Positions 37,201 to 45,851 of a stretch of DNA of 64,000 nt are shown here, piece after piece (position 1 is the stretch's first letter; the number at the start of each line of letters is the position of its first letter). The position numbers and the translations under genes are program-made. Below the pieces are notes generated by a model that ran no database searches, had not been told where the DNA came from, and saw nothing but the letters and a program-made list of their open reading frames with translations. This DNA comes from Anticarsia gemmatalis. Taxonomy: Eukaryota > Arthropoda > Insecta > Lepidoptera > Erebidae. The DNA is taken from positions 3,906,001 to 3,970,000 of the forward strand of contig NC_134764.1 in NCBI RefSeq assembly GCF_050436995.1, in the 5' to 3' direction.

Positions 37201-40200
37201 GTATCGTACCCTACAAGTATCGTAATGGGAGAAGGGCCTAATCCTATTTGGTTCCGCGATCGAAACTTCCTTTCAAAATGTATTTCACATTTGGATGACT
37301 CATGTCAAATCTGACGTTATAAACAGTCTATCTCGCGTTTTTATCTAGTTTTTGTATTGAACAATATACATTAAAAAAACAACAATGGGTTTCGATTACT
37401 ACGGTATTCTTGGCGTGAAGAGGTCTTGTAATCAGTTAGAAATTAAACGAGCGTACAGACGACTCGCGTTGAAGTACAATCCCGAGAGACATGACGATGA
37501 TGAGAATATGAAGAGAATATTTGCTCTGATAGGTGAAGCGTACGAAGTGCTGGTAGACCACAAGAGACGAGCGGTCTACGACCAATATGGAGAAGAAGGC
37601 CTCAAGAAAGGAATCCCAGGACCAACGGAATATATCCATCCGTATGCATACCATGGTGAACCACTCAGAACTTTCCATGACTTCTTTGGCACTTCCAACC
37701 CTTACGCCGATCTCTTAGACTACTATGAAAACCCTCCACCTATGTTCGAGTCTCCATTACGTAAAGGCTATAAAGAAAAGGACGCGACCATAGTCCGACC
37801 TCTCGCTCTTTCACTTGAAGAAGTATTCAAAGGCGGGTTGAAGAAAATGAAGATACAAAGACTGGTTTTCACAGACGAGACATGTACGGAATTGAAGCTG
37901 AGAGAGAAGGTGCTTTCGATACCGATCAAAGCTGGGATATATCCTAACACTGAGGTGAGGTTCAAGGAGGAGGGAGACCAGGGACCTACGCGTATACCAG
38001 CTGATGTTATATTTATAACTGAGGACCGTCCTCACGAGGTGTACGTGCGCTCCGGCCTCAGCGACCTGCTCTACACGCAGAATATTAGCCTACAAGAAGC
38101 ATTGTGCGGCTTTATGGTTACTCTTACCACTTTAGATGACAGGATCCTAAGAGTTAAGATAACAGACGTGGTGACCCCCACCTACGAAAAAGTCATAGAA
38201 GACGAAGGCCTGCCCCTACCCGCTTGTCCGAACAGAGCTAAGGGTAATTTGATACTAAGATTTCAAATAGAATTCCCCATATACTTGACGAAGAAAACTA
38301 AAAAAGCGTTCCAAGAAGCTTTTAGAGTGAGAGAGGAGGAAGATGAAAAGTTTGAAAAATTAGAGTGTGGTATAATGCCTATACATTCTGATGATGATAT
38401 TTAATTACTCCATTATATTTACTTTAAAATAAACCTCAATTATGTAATTCAATATAATTTATTTTTATCGTTTCCTACCCAGCCAACTAGTTAGTGAGGT
38501 AAACGTATAACGACGCATTGGCCGGATAATGATCTGAAGAATCGAGTAGAGTGAACTGATGTCCAGGCAGTGGTTGAATATCATACCTTGAGGTCGGTGG
38601 GGTTGGCGAACGTGCGCTGGCACACCGAGCACGTGGGCTGCTTGGCGTGTATCGTGTAGCAGTAACACGGTAGTGGTGTCGTACCTTGAGGTCGGTGGGG
38701 TTGTAGAAGCTCTTGTTGCAGGTGGAGCAGACGTAGGGCCGCTCGCCGCGGTGGCGCGCCATGTGGGAGCGCAGCGCGTAGCCGCTGTAGAAGCGCTTGT
38801 CGCAGACGGAGCACAGGTGCGTCTTCTGCTCGAAGTGCGTCTGGCGGTGGCGGTACAGCAGCGTCTTGCTGGCGAACGTGCGCTGGCACACCGAGCACGT
38901 GGGCTGCTTGGCGTGTATCGTGTAGCAGTAACACGGTAGTGGTGTCGTACCTTGAGGTCGGTGGGGTTGTAGAAGCTCTTGTTGCAGGTGGAGCAGACGT
39001 AGGGCCGCTCGCCGCGGTGGCGCGCCATGTGGGAGCGCAGCGCGTAGCCGCTGTAGAAGCGCTTGTCGCAGACGGAGCACAGGTGCGTCTTCTGCTCGAA
39101 GTGCGTCTGGCGGTGGCGGTACAGCAGCGTCTTGCTGGCGAACGTGCGCTGGCACACCGAGCACGTGGGCTGCTTGGCGTGTATCGTGTAGCAGTAACAC
39201 GGTAGTGGTGTCGTACCTTGAGGTCGGTGGGGTTGTAGAAGCTCTTGTTGCAGGTGGAGCAGACGTAGGGCCGCTCGCCGCGGTGGCGCGCCATGTGGGA
39301 GCGCAGCGCGTAGCCGCTGTAGAAGCGCTTGTCGCAGACGGAGCACAGGTGCGTCTTCTGCTCGAAGTGCGTCTGGCGGTGGCGGTACAGCAGCGTCTTG
39401 CTGGCGAACGTGCGCTGGCACACCGAGCACGTGGGCTGCTTGGCGTGTATCGTGTAGCAGTAACACGGTAGTGGTGTCGTACCTTGAGGTCGGTGGGGTT
39501 GTAGAAGCTCTTGTTGCAGGTGGAGCAGACGTAGGGCCGCTCGCCGCGGTGGCGCGCCATGTGGGAGCGCAGCGCGTAGCCGCTGTAGAAGCGCTTGTCG
39601 CAGACGGAGCACAGGTGCGTCTTCTGCTCGAAGTGCGTCTGGCGGTGGCGGTACAGCAGCGTCTTGCTGGCGAACGTGCGCTGGCACACCGAGCACGTGG
39701 GCTGCTTGGCGTGTATCGTGTAGCAGTAACACGGTAGTGGTGTCGTACCTTGAGGTCGGTGGGGTTGTAGAAGCTCTTGTTGCAGGTGGAGCAGACGTAG
39801 GGCCGCTCGCCGCGGTGGCGCGCCATGTGGGAGCGCAGCGCGTAGCCGCTGTAGAAGCGCTTGTCGCAGACGGAGCACAGGTGCGTCTTCTGCTCGAAGT
39901 GCGTCTGGCGGTGGCGGTACAGCAGCGTCTTGCTGGCGAACGTGCGCTGGCACACCGAGCACGTGGGCTGCTTGGCGTGTATCGTGTAGCAGTAACACGG
40001 TAGTGGTGTCGTACCTTGAGGTCGGTGGGGTTGTAGAAGCTCTTGTTGCAGGTGGAGCAGACGTAGGGCCGCTCGCCGCGGTGGCGCGCCATGTGGGAGC
40101 GCAGCGCGTAGCCGCTGTAGAAGCGCTTGTCGCAGACGGAGCACAGGTGCGTCTTCTGCTCGAAGTGCGTCTGGCGGTGGCGGTACAGCAGCGTCTTGCT

Positions 40201-43200
40201 GGCGAACGTGCGCTGGCACACCGAGCACGTGGGCTGCTTGGCGTGTATCGTGTAGCAGTAACACGGTAGTGGTGTCGTACCTTGAGGTCGGTGGGGTTGT
40301 AGAAGCTCTTGTTGCAGGTGGAGCAGACGTAGGGCCGCTCGCCGCGGTGGCGCGCCATGTGGGAGCGCAGCGCGTAGCCGCTGTAGAAGCGCTTGTCGCA
40401 GACGGAGCACAGGTGCGTCTTCTGCTCGAAGTGCGTCTGGCGGTGGCGGTACAGCAGCGTCTTGCTGGCGAACGTGCGCTGGCACACCGAGCACGTGGGC
40501 TGCTTGGCGTGTATCGTGTAGCAGTAACACGGTAGTGGTGTCGTACCTTGAGGTCGGTGGGGTTGTAGAAGCTCTTGTTGCAGGTGGAGCAGACGTAGGG
40601 CCGCTCGCCGCGGTGGCGCGCCATGTGGGAGCGCAGCGCGTAGCCGCTGTAGAAGCGCTTGTCGCAGACGGAGCACAGGTGCGTCTTCTGCTCGAAGTGC
40701 GTCTGGCGGTGGCGGTACAGCAGCGTCTTGCTGGCGAACGTGCGCTGGCACACCGAGCACGTGGGCTGCTTGGCGTGTATCGTGTAGCAGTAACACGGTA
40801 GTGGTGTCGTACCTTGAGGTCGGTGGGGTTGTAGAAGCTCTTGTTGCAGGTGGAGCAGACGTAGGGCCGCTCGCCGCGGTGGCGCGCCATGTGGGAGCGC
40901 AGCGCGTAGCCGCTGTAGAAGCGCTTGTCGCAGACGGAGCACAGGTGCGTCTTCTGCTCGAAGTGCGTCTGGCGGTGGCGGTACAGCAGCGTCTTGCTGG
41001 CGAACGTGCGCTGGCACACCGAGCACGTGGGCTGCTTGGCGTGTATCGTGTAGCAGTAACACGGTAGTGGTGTCGTACCTTGAGGTCGGTGGGGTTGTAG
41101 AAGCTCTTGTTGCAGGTGGAGCAGACGTAGGGCCGCTCGCCGCGGTGGCGCGCCATGTGGGAGCGCAGCGCGTAGCCGCTGTAGAAGCGCTTGTCGCAGA
41201 CGGAGCACAGGTGCGTCTTCTGCTCGAAGTGCGTCTGGCGGTGGCGGTACAGCAGCGTCTTGCTGGCGAACGTGCGCTGGCACACCGAGCACGTGGGCTG
41301 CTTGGCGTGTATCGTGTAGCAGTAACACGGTAGTGGTGTCGTACCTTGAGGTCGGTGGGGTTGTAGAAGCTCTTGTTGCAGGTGGAGCAGACGTAGGGCC
41401 GCTCGCCGCGGTGGCGCGCCATGTGGGAGCGCAGCGCGTAGCCGCTGTAGAAGCGCTTGTCGCAGACGGAGCACAGGTGCGTCTTCTGCTCGAAGTGCGT
41501 CTGGCGGTGGCGGTACAGCAGCGTCTTGCTGGCGAACGTGCGCTGGCACACCGAGCACGTGGGCTGCTTGGGCGCGCGCTGCTCGTGCGTGCGCATGTGC
41601 ATCTTTAGCATGCCCGGACCCTGCACATGCAAACGCATAATGTATCACCCATTATTTTTACCTTACCAACATCAACAGCATAAAATTTTAATGGTTATTT
41701 CGTAGTTTCGTGGTTATGACACTAGAGAAGAATTCGCTACGTTACTATGATGCTACGCGTTCACTGCGTCGAAATCGAAGCATACGGAACGTGAGGATTT
41801 GAATCAGCATATCTGTGCTATGGAAATTAATACTGAGCAACATATCCTTGCGGTTCGTACACTCCGATTCAGACGCAAAAAGTGACGGGAAGTGCTGAAA
41901 ACCAATTCAAACCATAGCGTACTAAGTAAGAACAATAACTACAATTGAGGAAGGAACACCGCTCACAATGTTCTTTGTTCTGTAAGAAGTAAAACTCACC
42001 TTAAAAGTCCTCTCACAAATAGGGCACATGGGTGGTTTCTTGCAGTTAGCTTTGATCCAGTTAGTATGTGATCGCATGTGTTGTTTGAGCCAGCGCGGGT
42101 GCTTGAACTCCTTGTGGCAGAGGTTGCACACGTGGCGGCCGGGGGACACAGTCGACGTCGCTTGGAACACCACCAGTTGTAAGTAGTTCTCCTCGTCACT
42201 GTTCAGACCGTCCTTGTCCTTCGCTGGAGTTGGTGTCGGCTCAAGCTAATGGAAAGGAATATCTTTATATCTATTGACGTATTTGTAATTTTCCATCAAA
42301 GAGTTATCTGTAAAACTTACCGACTATAATTTTGGTTTCACCATCTCTAAATAAGTAAGTATCAGACTTAAGAAAAGTATAAAAACAAGTGAAACCATAG
42401 GGATTTTTTTTGCGGATAAACTACCCAATTACATAATTAGATAGGTAGCAAAAATGTAAAAAACATTATTTACCTCCTCAAAATAATATTTTGGATTAAA
42501 TACATAGCATATGGTTTCATCTATCATAACTGTTTACCTTTTCAACTTCGAAGTCATGTTTAACTTCCTGTTCGGCTGCGGGAGCGGGTACAGGATCTGG
42601 CGTGGCGTTGAAGAACCCCTCGAGAATCTGGCTCGGGTTCGAGATGGGTACCTCCATGTACTGCATATATGGCTCCTGGCAGTTCAGCGCCAGCATTTTA
42701 TCTTTCTGACGTGAACAAATATTCTCATTAGATATTATCGCGGAAGTATATAATGATGATAATGATTTAGAGTGTTTCTATCGTGACCTCCTAGGATTTG
42801 CGTGTTTGTAAGTGAGCTATGTGAGCATTCCGAGGTTCTAACGCATCTTTAGGTTGTTAAATCCTGACTACTACTAGACTGACTAGTTCAGAACGACCCG
42901 ACCCATGGGAGTCATGAGAATTCTGTCTATTCCCCACATGCAATTTTCTATTGACCTAATAGTCTAGAATTTACACTTATTTGTTTAGATATTATGTAGA
43001 AATTTTGCCACTGTACTGGTTCGTTGGTCGAGTGGCTAGTTCATTTACCAGTTAGTACGAGAGTAGAGTTTGCAGCTGACTATGAAAAAAATATTTGTGA
43101 CATAATTACCTCCTCTCTTTTGAAGGCCTCTTCAGCCAGGACTTTGGCGTGTTCTCGCAGCGCTGCGTCGTTCCTTTCAACCATTTCCTTAAAGGCATGA

Positions 43201-44501
43201 CACCTGGATATCTGGTGCACGCACTGCAGGCACAGCTGATGAGGCAAACCGTCGCCTACTTCCACCTAGTAATTATATTTTGTTGTAGTATAACGTACCT
43301 ACGGTAGATACACCCGATTTAGGCAATGAAAGTGTAGCTCTTAGGGACGGTTCACATCTGACGGAAGATGCGTCGGGCGTAGCCTAATATGGGATTCGTA
43401 ACGACGCATCATCAGTTGAGTGTGAACGGTCAAGTGTTTTTCTATACATTTATCTGTTCTGGCGTTACGCGCCCGATAATACGCGACGCATGTTCCGTCA
43501 GATATGAACCTTCCCTTATTCGATTTTTAAGATATTTTCTAGACTTAGAACTAAAATATATGATGAAAAATATGAATTGTAGTGATTAAAACAACTTCAA
43601 AAAACGAGTAGGTAGGTAAGGTTTTGTTCCTTTTTTTTTTAATGTGATGCTTTACTTTAGTTGTTTAAAGTTATTTTGAAGTTAAGTATGACAATTTTAG
43701 CAAGGTTGATTTTATTTAAATATACCTATTCTGTCGAACAATAAGATTAAATTAAAAAAATAGCATTCCATCTTTCGCTACGGTAAATCAAACGGCGCGC
43801 CAATCAATGCCTGTACGGGGCCATGTTTTCCGGAAATGAAAATCGTTAACAAGCGGAGATAGCGGTTAGGTGTGTACATCCGATACATCCAAAAAAACCT
43901 TTTTTCTTTTTTTACCGGCAAAAATATTTACTTAAAAGTACCAGGAATAAATATCTTCGTCTCTCAAAATAGAATTTCGATGTTATTTATCTAGTTTACG
44001 CGCGAATTCAAACTTACTGATAACTTATTAAAAAAGTTAATTGATAAAGGACAACATCATAACATTCGAACAGATCCCATACCCATCTCAGTCTTTCAGG
44101 TACATACAAACACTAGCGTTTCAATCATCATGCGTATCGACGCGTATGTTAGAAAGAGAACGAATGACATTTCTCAACAAAATGTCGAGAATTCACGCAG
44201 CACCTCAGGAATCCCAAATTGTTCATATCTGATGACTTCTAAACAAAGATGACGCGATGTAAAGGACGTTTGCCGTCGAGTACACGCATATGGACTTTTC
44301 TGCGGGTGCGAAAGAGATAAAAATATATTCCCAAAATATCTCAACAATTTGTCATCTCACCTGCACTTTTGATATGCCCATCAGCATTGTCGCTGTCAGC
44401 TGCTCGAACAGAGGTCTCATGTCCTTTTTTATTTCCAAACATGCTCGACATATTTTCTCGAATTTCAAAGTTTGTAGTTTATTAGCAATATTAGCAGCCA
44501 T
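31267..44501 (-). CDS. ZAD/C2H2 zinc-finger protein with glutamine-rich C-terminus
   Basis: Sixteen exons: 44361-44501, 43110-43265, 42538-42705, 42000-42245, 41345-41620, 36167-36356, 35624-35801, 35093-35286, 34600-34734, 33883-34049, 33319-33540, 32831-33004, 32142-32198, 31940-32008, 31635-31718 and 31267-31392. They join in frame to 860 aa, if the exon array at 38587-41300 is skipped. Residues 1-99 form a ZAD domain (C18/C21 and C59/C62), an arthropod zinc-binding dimerisation module of transcription factors. Thirteen C2H2 fingers follow, one split by most introns (for example CPICERTFK then GPGMLKMHMRTH). The C-terminal third, spread over five small exons, is mostly glutamine, a typical activation or aggregation-prone region. 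It is likely a nuclear sequence-specific regulator; the target is unknown and I cannot assign an orthologue. The fifth intron holds a tandem exon array, a nested DNAJB13-like gene and transposons. Confidence 0.88.
32556..32776. mobile_element. Foldback (near-palindromic) miniature element
   Basis: The element starts GTCAACTTGGGTAACTTTGA and ends with the near-perfect inverse. The two halves pair along almost the full 221 bp, including CCAACACAATTGATAAA against its inverse around a short centre near 32665. It lies in an intron of the zinc-finger gene. I cannot see a clear target duplication, so the superfamily is undetermined. Confidence 0.75.
35411..35577 (-). mobile_element. Diverged tRNA-derived SINE
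   Basis: The minus strand keeps a B box (GTAGGTTCAAACCCAGGTGT) and a tail with CTCGCGCGCAAGAGCAATTC, diverged from the copy at 19713-19940. It lies in an intron of the zinc-finger gene. Confidence 0.55.
36167..36356 (-). other. Exon 6 of the zinc-finger gene; acceptor that any array copy could join
   Basis: The exon begins GTCCACTTCCGCCTGCACAC (VHFRLHTGEKP). Joined to any array donor ending NPTDLK it completes a C-x2-C-x12-H-x3-H finger exactly. It is preceded by a CCCCACAG acceptor. Confidence 0.85.
36440..36545 (-). mobile_element. tRNA-like SINE head, third family
   Basis: The minus strand reads TATCGCCTGGGTAGTAGGTT, then GAGAGGTCTCAGGTTCGATT and CCTGGCCCAGGCAACGC. It carries A- and B-box-like blocks but does not fold as a clean tRNA, so I call it a SINE rather than a tRNA gene. 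Confidence 0.55.
36663..37238 (+). mobile_element. PIF/Harbinger-like element with a partial MADF-domain ORF
   Basis: A 576-bp element has inverted repeats containing GCCCTTCTCCCATTACGATA at the left end and its exact inverse at the right, flanked by TAA (36660-36662) and TAA (37239-37241). TAA duplication and GGCCC-type ends fit PIF/Harbinger. Inside, an ORF at 36739-37089 includes FVQEIEKYACLYNYKLPEYM followed by KTWAEIGNKFQ, the first half of a MADF domain. Harbinger elements carry such a Myb/MADF accessory gene besides the DDE transposase. The transposase is absent, so the element is a deletion derivative. It lies in an intron of the zinc-finger gene, 147 bp upstream of the DnaJ start. 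Confidence 0.8.
36739..37089 (+). pseudogene. MADF-domain fragment inside the Harbinger-like element
   Basis: A 116-residue ORF. Residues about 36-86 carry the conserved MADF pattern (I..VQ....CLYN....Y.....D..W..IG). After GNKFQIT the ORF runs into a low-complexity, apparently intronic sequence. Another frame near 37060 gives ASSSLESLDITSVY, resembling a serine-rich tail, so the ancestral gene was probably spliced or has decayed. Not expected to be functional by itself. Confidence 0.55.
37385..38404 (+). CDS. DnaJ family protein, DNAJB13-like, intronless and nested
   Basis: A single 339-aa ORF. Residues 1-65 form a J domain (DYYGILGVKRSCNQLEIKRA, then EAYEVL and YDQYGEEGLKKG). Then comes a short linker without the cysteine-rich zinc domain, so class B. 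The C-terminal substrate-binding domains carry KIQRLVFTDETC, FKEEGDQGP and GEGLPLP-like EDEGLPLPACP. Overall spacing follows DNAJB13, a radial-spoke protein of cilia and sperm flagella. The HPD tripeptide that stimulates Hsp70 ATPase is replaced by NPE at residues 32-34; human DNAJB13 likewise lacks HPD (HPL). The gene has no introns, lies antisense inside an intron of the zinc-finger gene, and is followed by AATAAA near 38428. Nested intronless structure suggests retroposition and possibly testis expression (inference). Confidence 0.88.
   Translation: MGFDYYGILGVKRSCNQLEIKRAYRRLALKYNPERHDDDENMKRIFALIGEAYEVLVDHKRRAVYDQYGEEGLKKGIPGPTEYIHPYAYHGEPLRTFHDFFGTSNPYADLLDYYENPPPMFESPLRKGYKEKDATIVRPLALSLEEVFKGGLKKMKIQRLVFTDETCTELKLREKVLSIPIKAGIYPNTEVRFKEEGDQGPTRIPADVIFITEDRPHEVYVRSGLSDLLYTQNISLQEALCGFMVTLTTLDDRILRVKITDVVTPTYEKVIEDEGLPLPACPNRAKGNLILRFQIEFPIYLTKKTKKAFQEAFRVREEEDEKFEKLECGIMPIHSDDDI
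38587..38640 (-). other. Shortened terminal exon copy with hybrid finger
   Basis: It encodes QPTCSVCQRTFANPTDLK, 18 codons. Compared with a full copy, 168 nt (56 codons) are missing between TTCGC and CAACCCC, with the dinucleotide CA shared at the breakpoints. Joined to exon 6 it gives CSVCQRTFANPTDLKVHFRL then H, a perfect C-x2-C-x12-H-x3-H finger. It is followed by a good donor GTATGATATT. Confidence 0.85.
38587..41566 (-). repeat. Tandem array of a zinc-finger exon: 11 full 266-bp-period copies plus one shortened copy
   Basis: The unit is 222 bp of coding exon (74 codons, QPTCSVC to NPTDLK) plus a 44-bp linker GTACGACACC...CGCCAAG. Full exon copies start every 266 bp, from 41345-41566 (attached to the unique exon start) down to 38685-38906. 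A shortened 54-bp copy at 38587-38640 follows. The three frames and the opposite strand translate identically in every full copy, so I see no base differences. Each exon copy keeps CTCAAG followed by GTACGA as a possible phase-0 donor. The linker ends CCAAG then CAG, giving two weak phase-0 acceptors. Each copy encodes two whole fingers and the first half of a third. Whether copies are spliced into the mRNA is unknown. Confidence 0.9.
42000..42245 (-). other. Exon 4 of the zinc-finger gene (first finger)
   Basis: It encodes LEPTPTPAKDKDG, an acidic linker, finger 1 CNLCHKEFKHPRWLKQHMRS, and the first half of finger 2 (CPICERTFK). The intron at its end is phase 0, as are those bounding the duplicated exon, which makes exon duplication frame-neutral. 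Confidence 0.85.
43344..43515. mobile_element. PIF/Harbinger-like MITE
   Basis: A 172-bp element starts GGGACGGTTCACATCTGACG and ends with CGTCAGATATGAACCTTCCC. The terminal inverted repeats of about 32 bp have three mismatches and include ATGCGTCG. They are flanked by TTA at 43341-43343 and TTA at 43516-43518. It lies in intron 1 of the zinc-finger gene. No ORF. Confidence 0.78.
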
Positions 44502-45851
44502 GTTGGGCTGCACTACGAAGATGTTTTCGTCCTTGTTGTACGATAGAGATTTTCACAACACAATATCAACACATTGCAACAACCAATTGTTAATTGGTAC
44601 ACATTTTAATAACTAAGCCTAAATCAGAGCTATAGTATTTAGGACACTATAATATATTGACAGTAACAATAAAATTCACCAGTAGTCGCTTACAAAACCA
44701 AATAAGAAAGAAAGACCATGACGATGGGTGGGGTGACGAAATTAGAGCGAGCGAATAAGTGGTTTCGTTTGCCTAAATCACCACTCGTGTGAAAGGGATA
44801 GGTAATGGTTGAATATGTTCGATAAAGTTTACTTGGAACTTTGCAGTCAACATGGACCTTATTACTTAGTACATAGAGTGCACATTGTGCTTTGTTGAAG
44901 TTTTTCATAGTTGTATTTCGAAACTATCCAGCGAGATGGAAAGGACATTATCAATAGATTCAATGTGAACTTATACAGCGGATACCTAATGTTTATGGAT
45001 AAGTTTCTAATAAAAAATGTAAAATTATTCGACCGCAACCTTACTTCTTACATTAAAATGTAATTTACATAGGTAGATCGGCACATTAGATTGTAGATAG
45101 ACGTCTATCTCTTTCTTCCATAGCGGATGATCATTATGACAGAAAGAGATGTTTGTATTGTCACCTATACCTATGTAAACATATTTCAACGTGCAGTAAA
45201 TTATTTATTTTTGTTTCAATCGTGCGAATAAAAGATTTCAAGCTATCAGCAACATTAGAGACAAAATGATAAACTTGACCGTGAGTAAAATGATTTAAGA
45301 ATCGACTAACCAAATACTATTAGTTATCCGTGCATCAATTTCAGTGCCCAAAAATAGGATGACAGTTGACAGTAACTTAATAACGGATACAACTGGATAT
45401 GATTCGATAGCACAAAACTTAGTGACTGGGAAAGCTCATGTTAAATTCTAATAAATAATAGATCAATCTCTAAAATTCCCTAACAACTAAAAATCATTAT
45501 ACACCTGGCAAGGAGACTGTTACAAGGCCCTGTAAATATGACCTAGTAACTTATAGCTTTATTTTCCAGCTTCTTCTTTCGCTCACGTATAAAATAAATA
45601 TTTCTGTTTCACTTCGAAATAGACAGATGTTAACACCAAATCACTTCAAAACATTAAACGCAGTTTATTACTTGGATAGGATAAAAGTCAAAACACAAAA
45701 AATGTCTGTCAAGAGTGTCAAATATGTCACTATTGTCAATTCGCTTCGAATGAGTCAAAAGTGATCAGAAGGAGATTTTTAAGTTTATCCAATGCGAAAT
45801 TAAGCATAAATATTGTGTTTTATTAAGATTATTTCATTGTTTTAATCAGTT
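44502..45851. other. Divergent promoter region between the zinc-finger gene and GOSR1
   Basis: 1.35 kb separate the two divergently transcribed starts. The sequence is AT-rich with no recognisable gene. A weak inverted repeat (TTTACATAGGTA at about 45062 and its inverse at 45170) may be a small mobile element. Confidence 0.4.

Noticed and set aside
38587..41566. CRISPR-like or satellite array
   Set aside because: The unit is a known exon of the surrounding gene plus a linker, with no unique spacers; it is an exon duplication, not CRISPR or a typical satellite.
38673..41608. Eleven identical 88-residue ORFs on the plus strand
   Set aside because: They are the antisense shadow of the zinc-finger exon array. 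Each is bounded by stops within the linker and has no recognisable domain.
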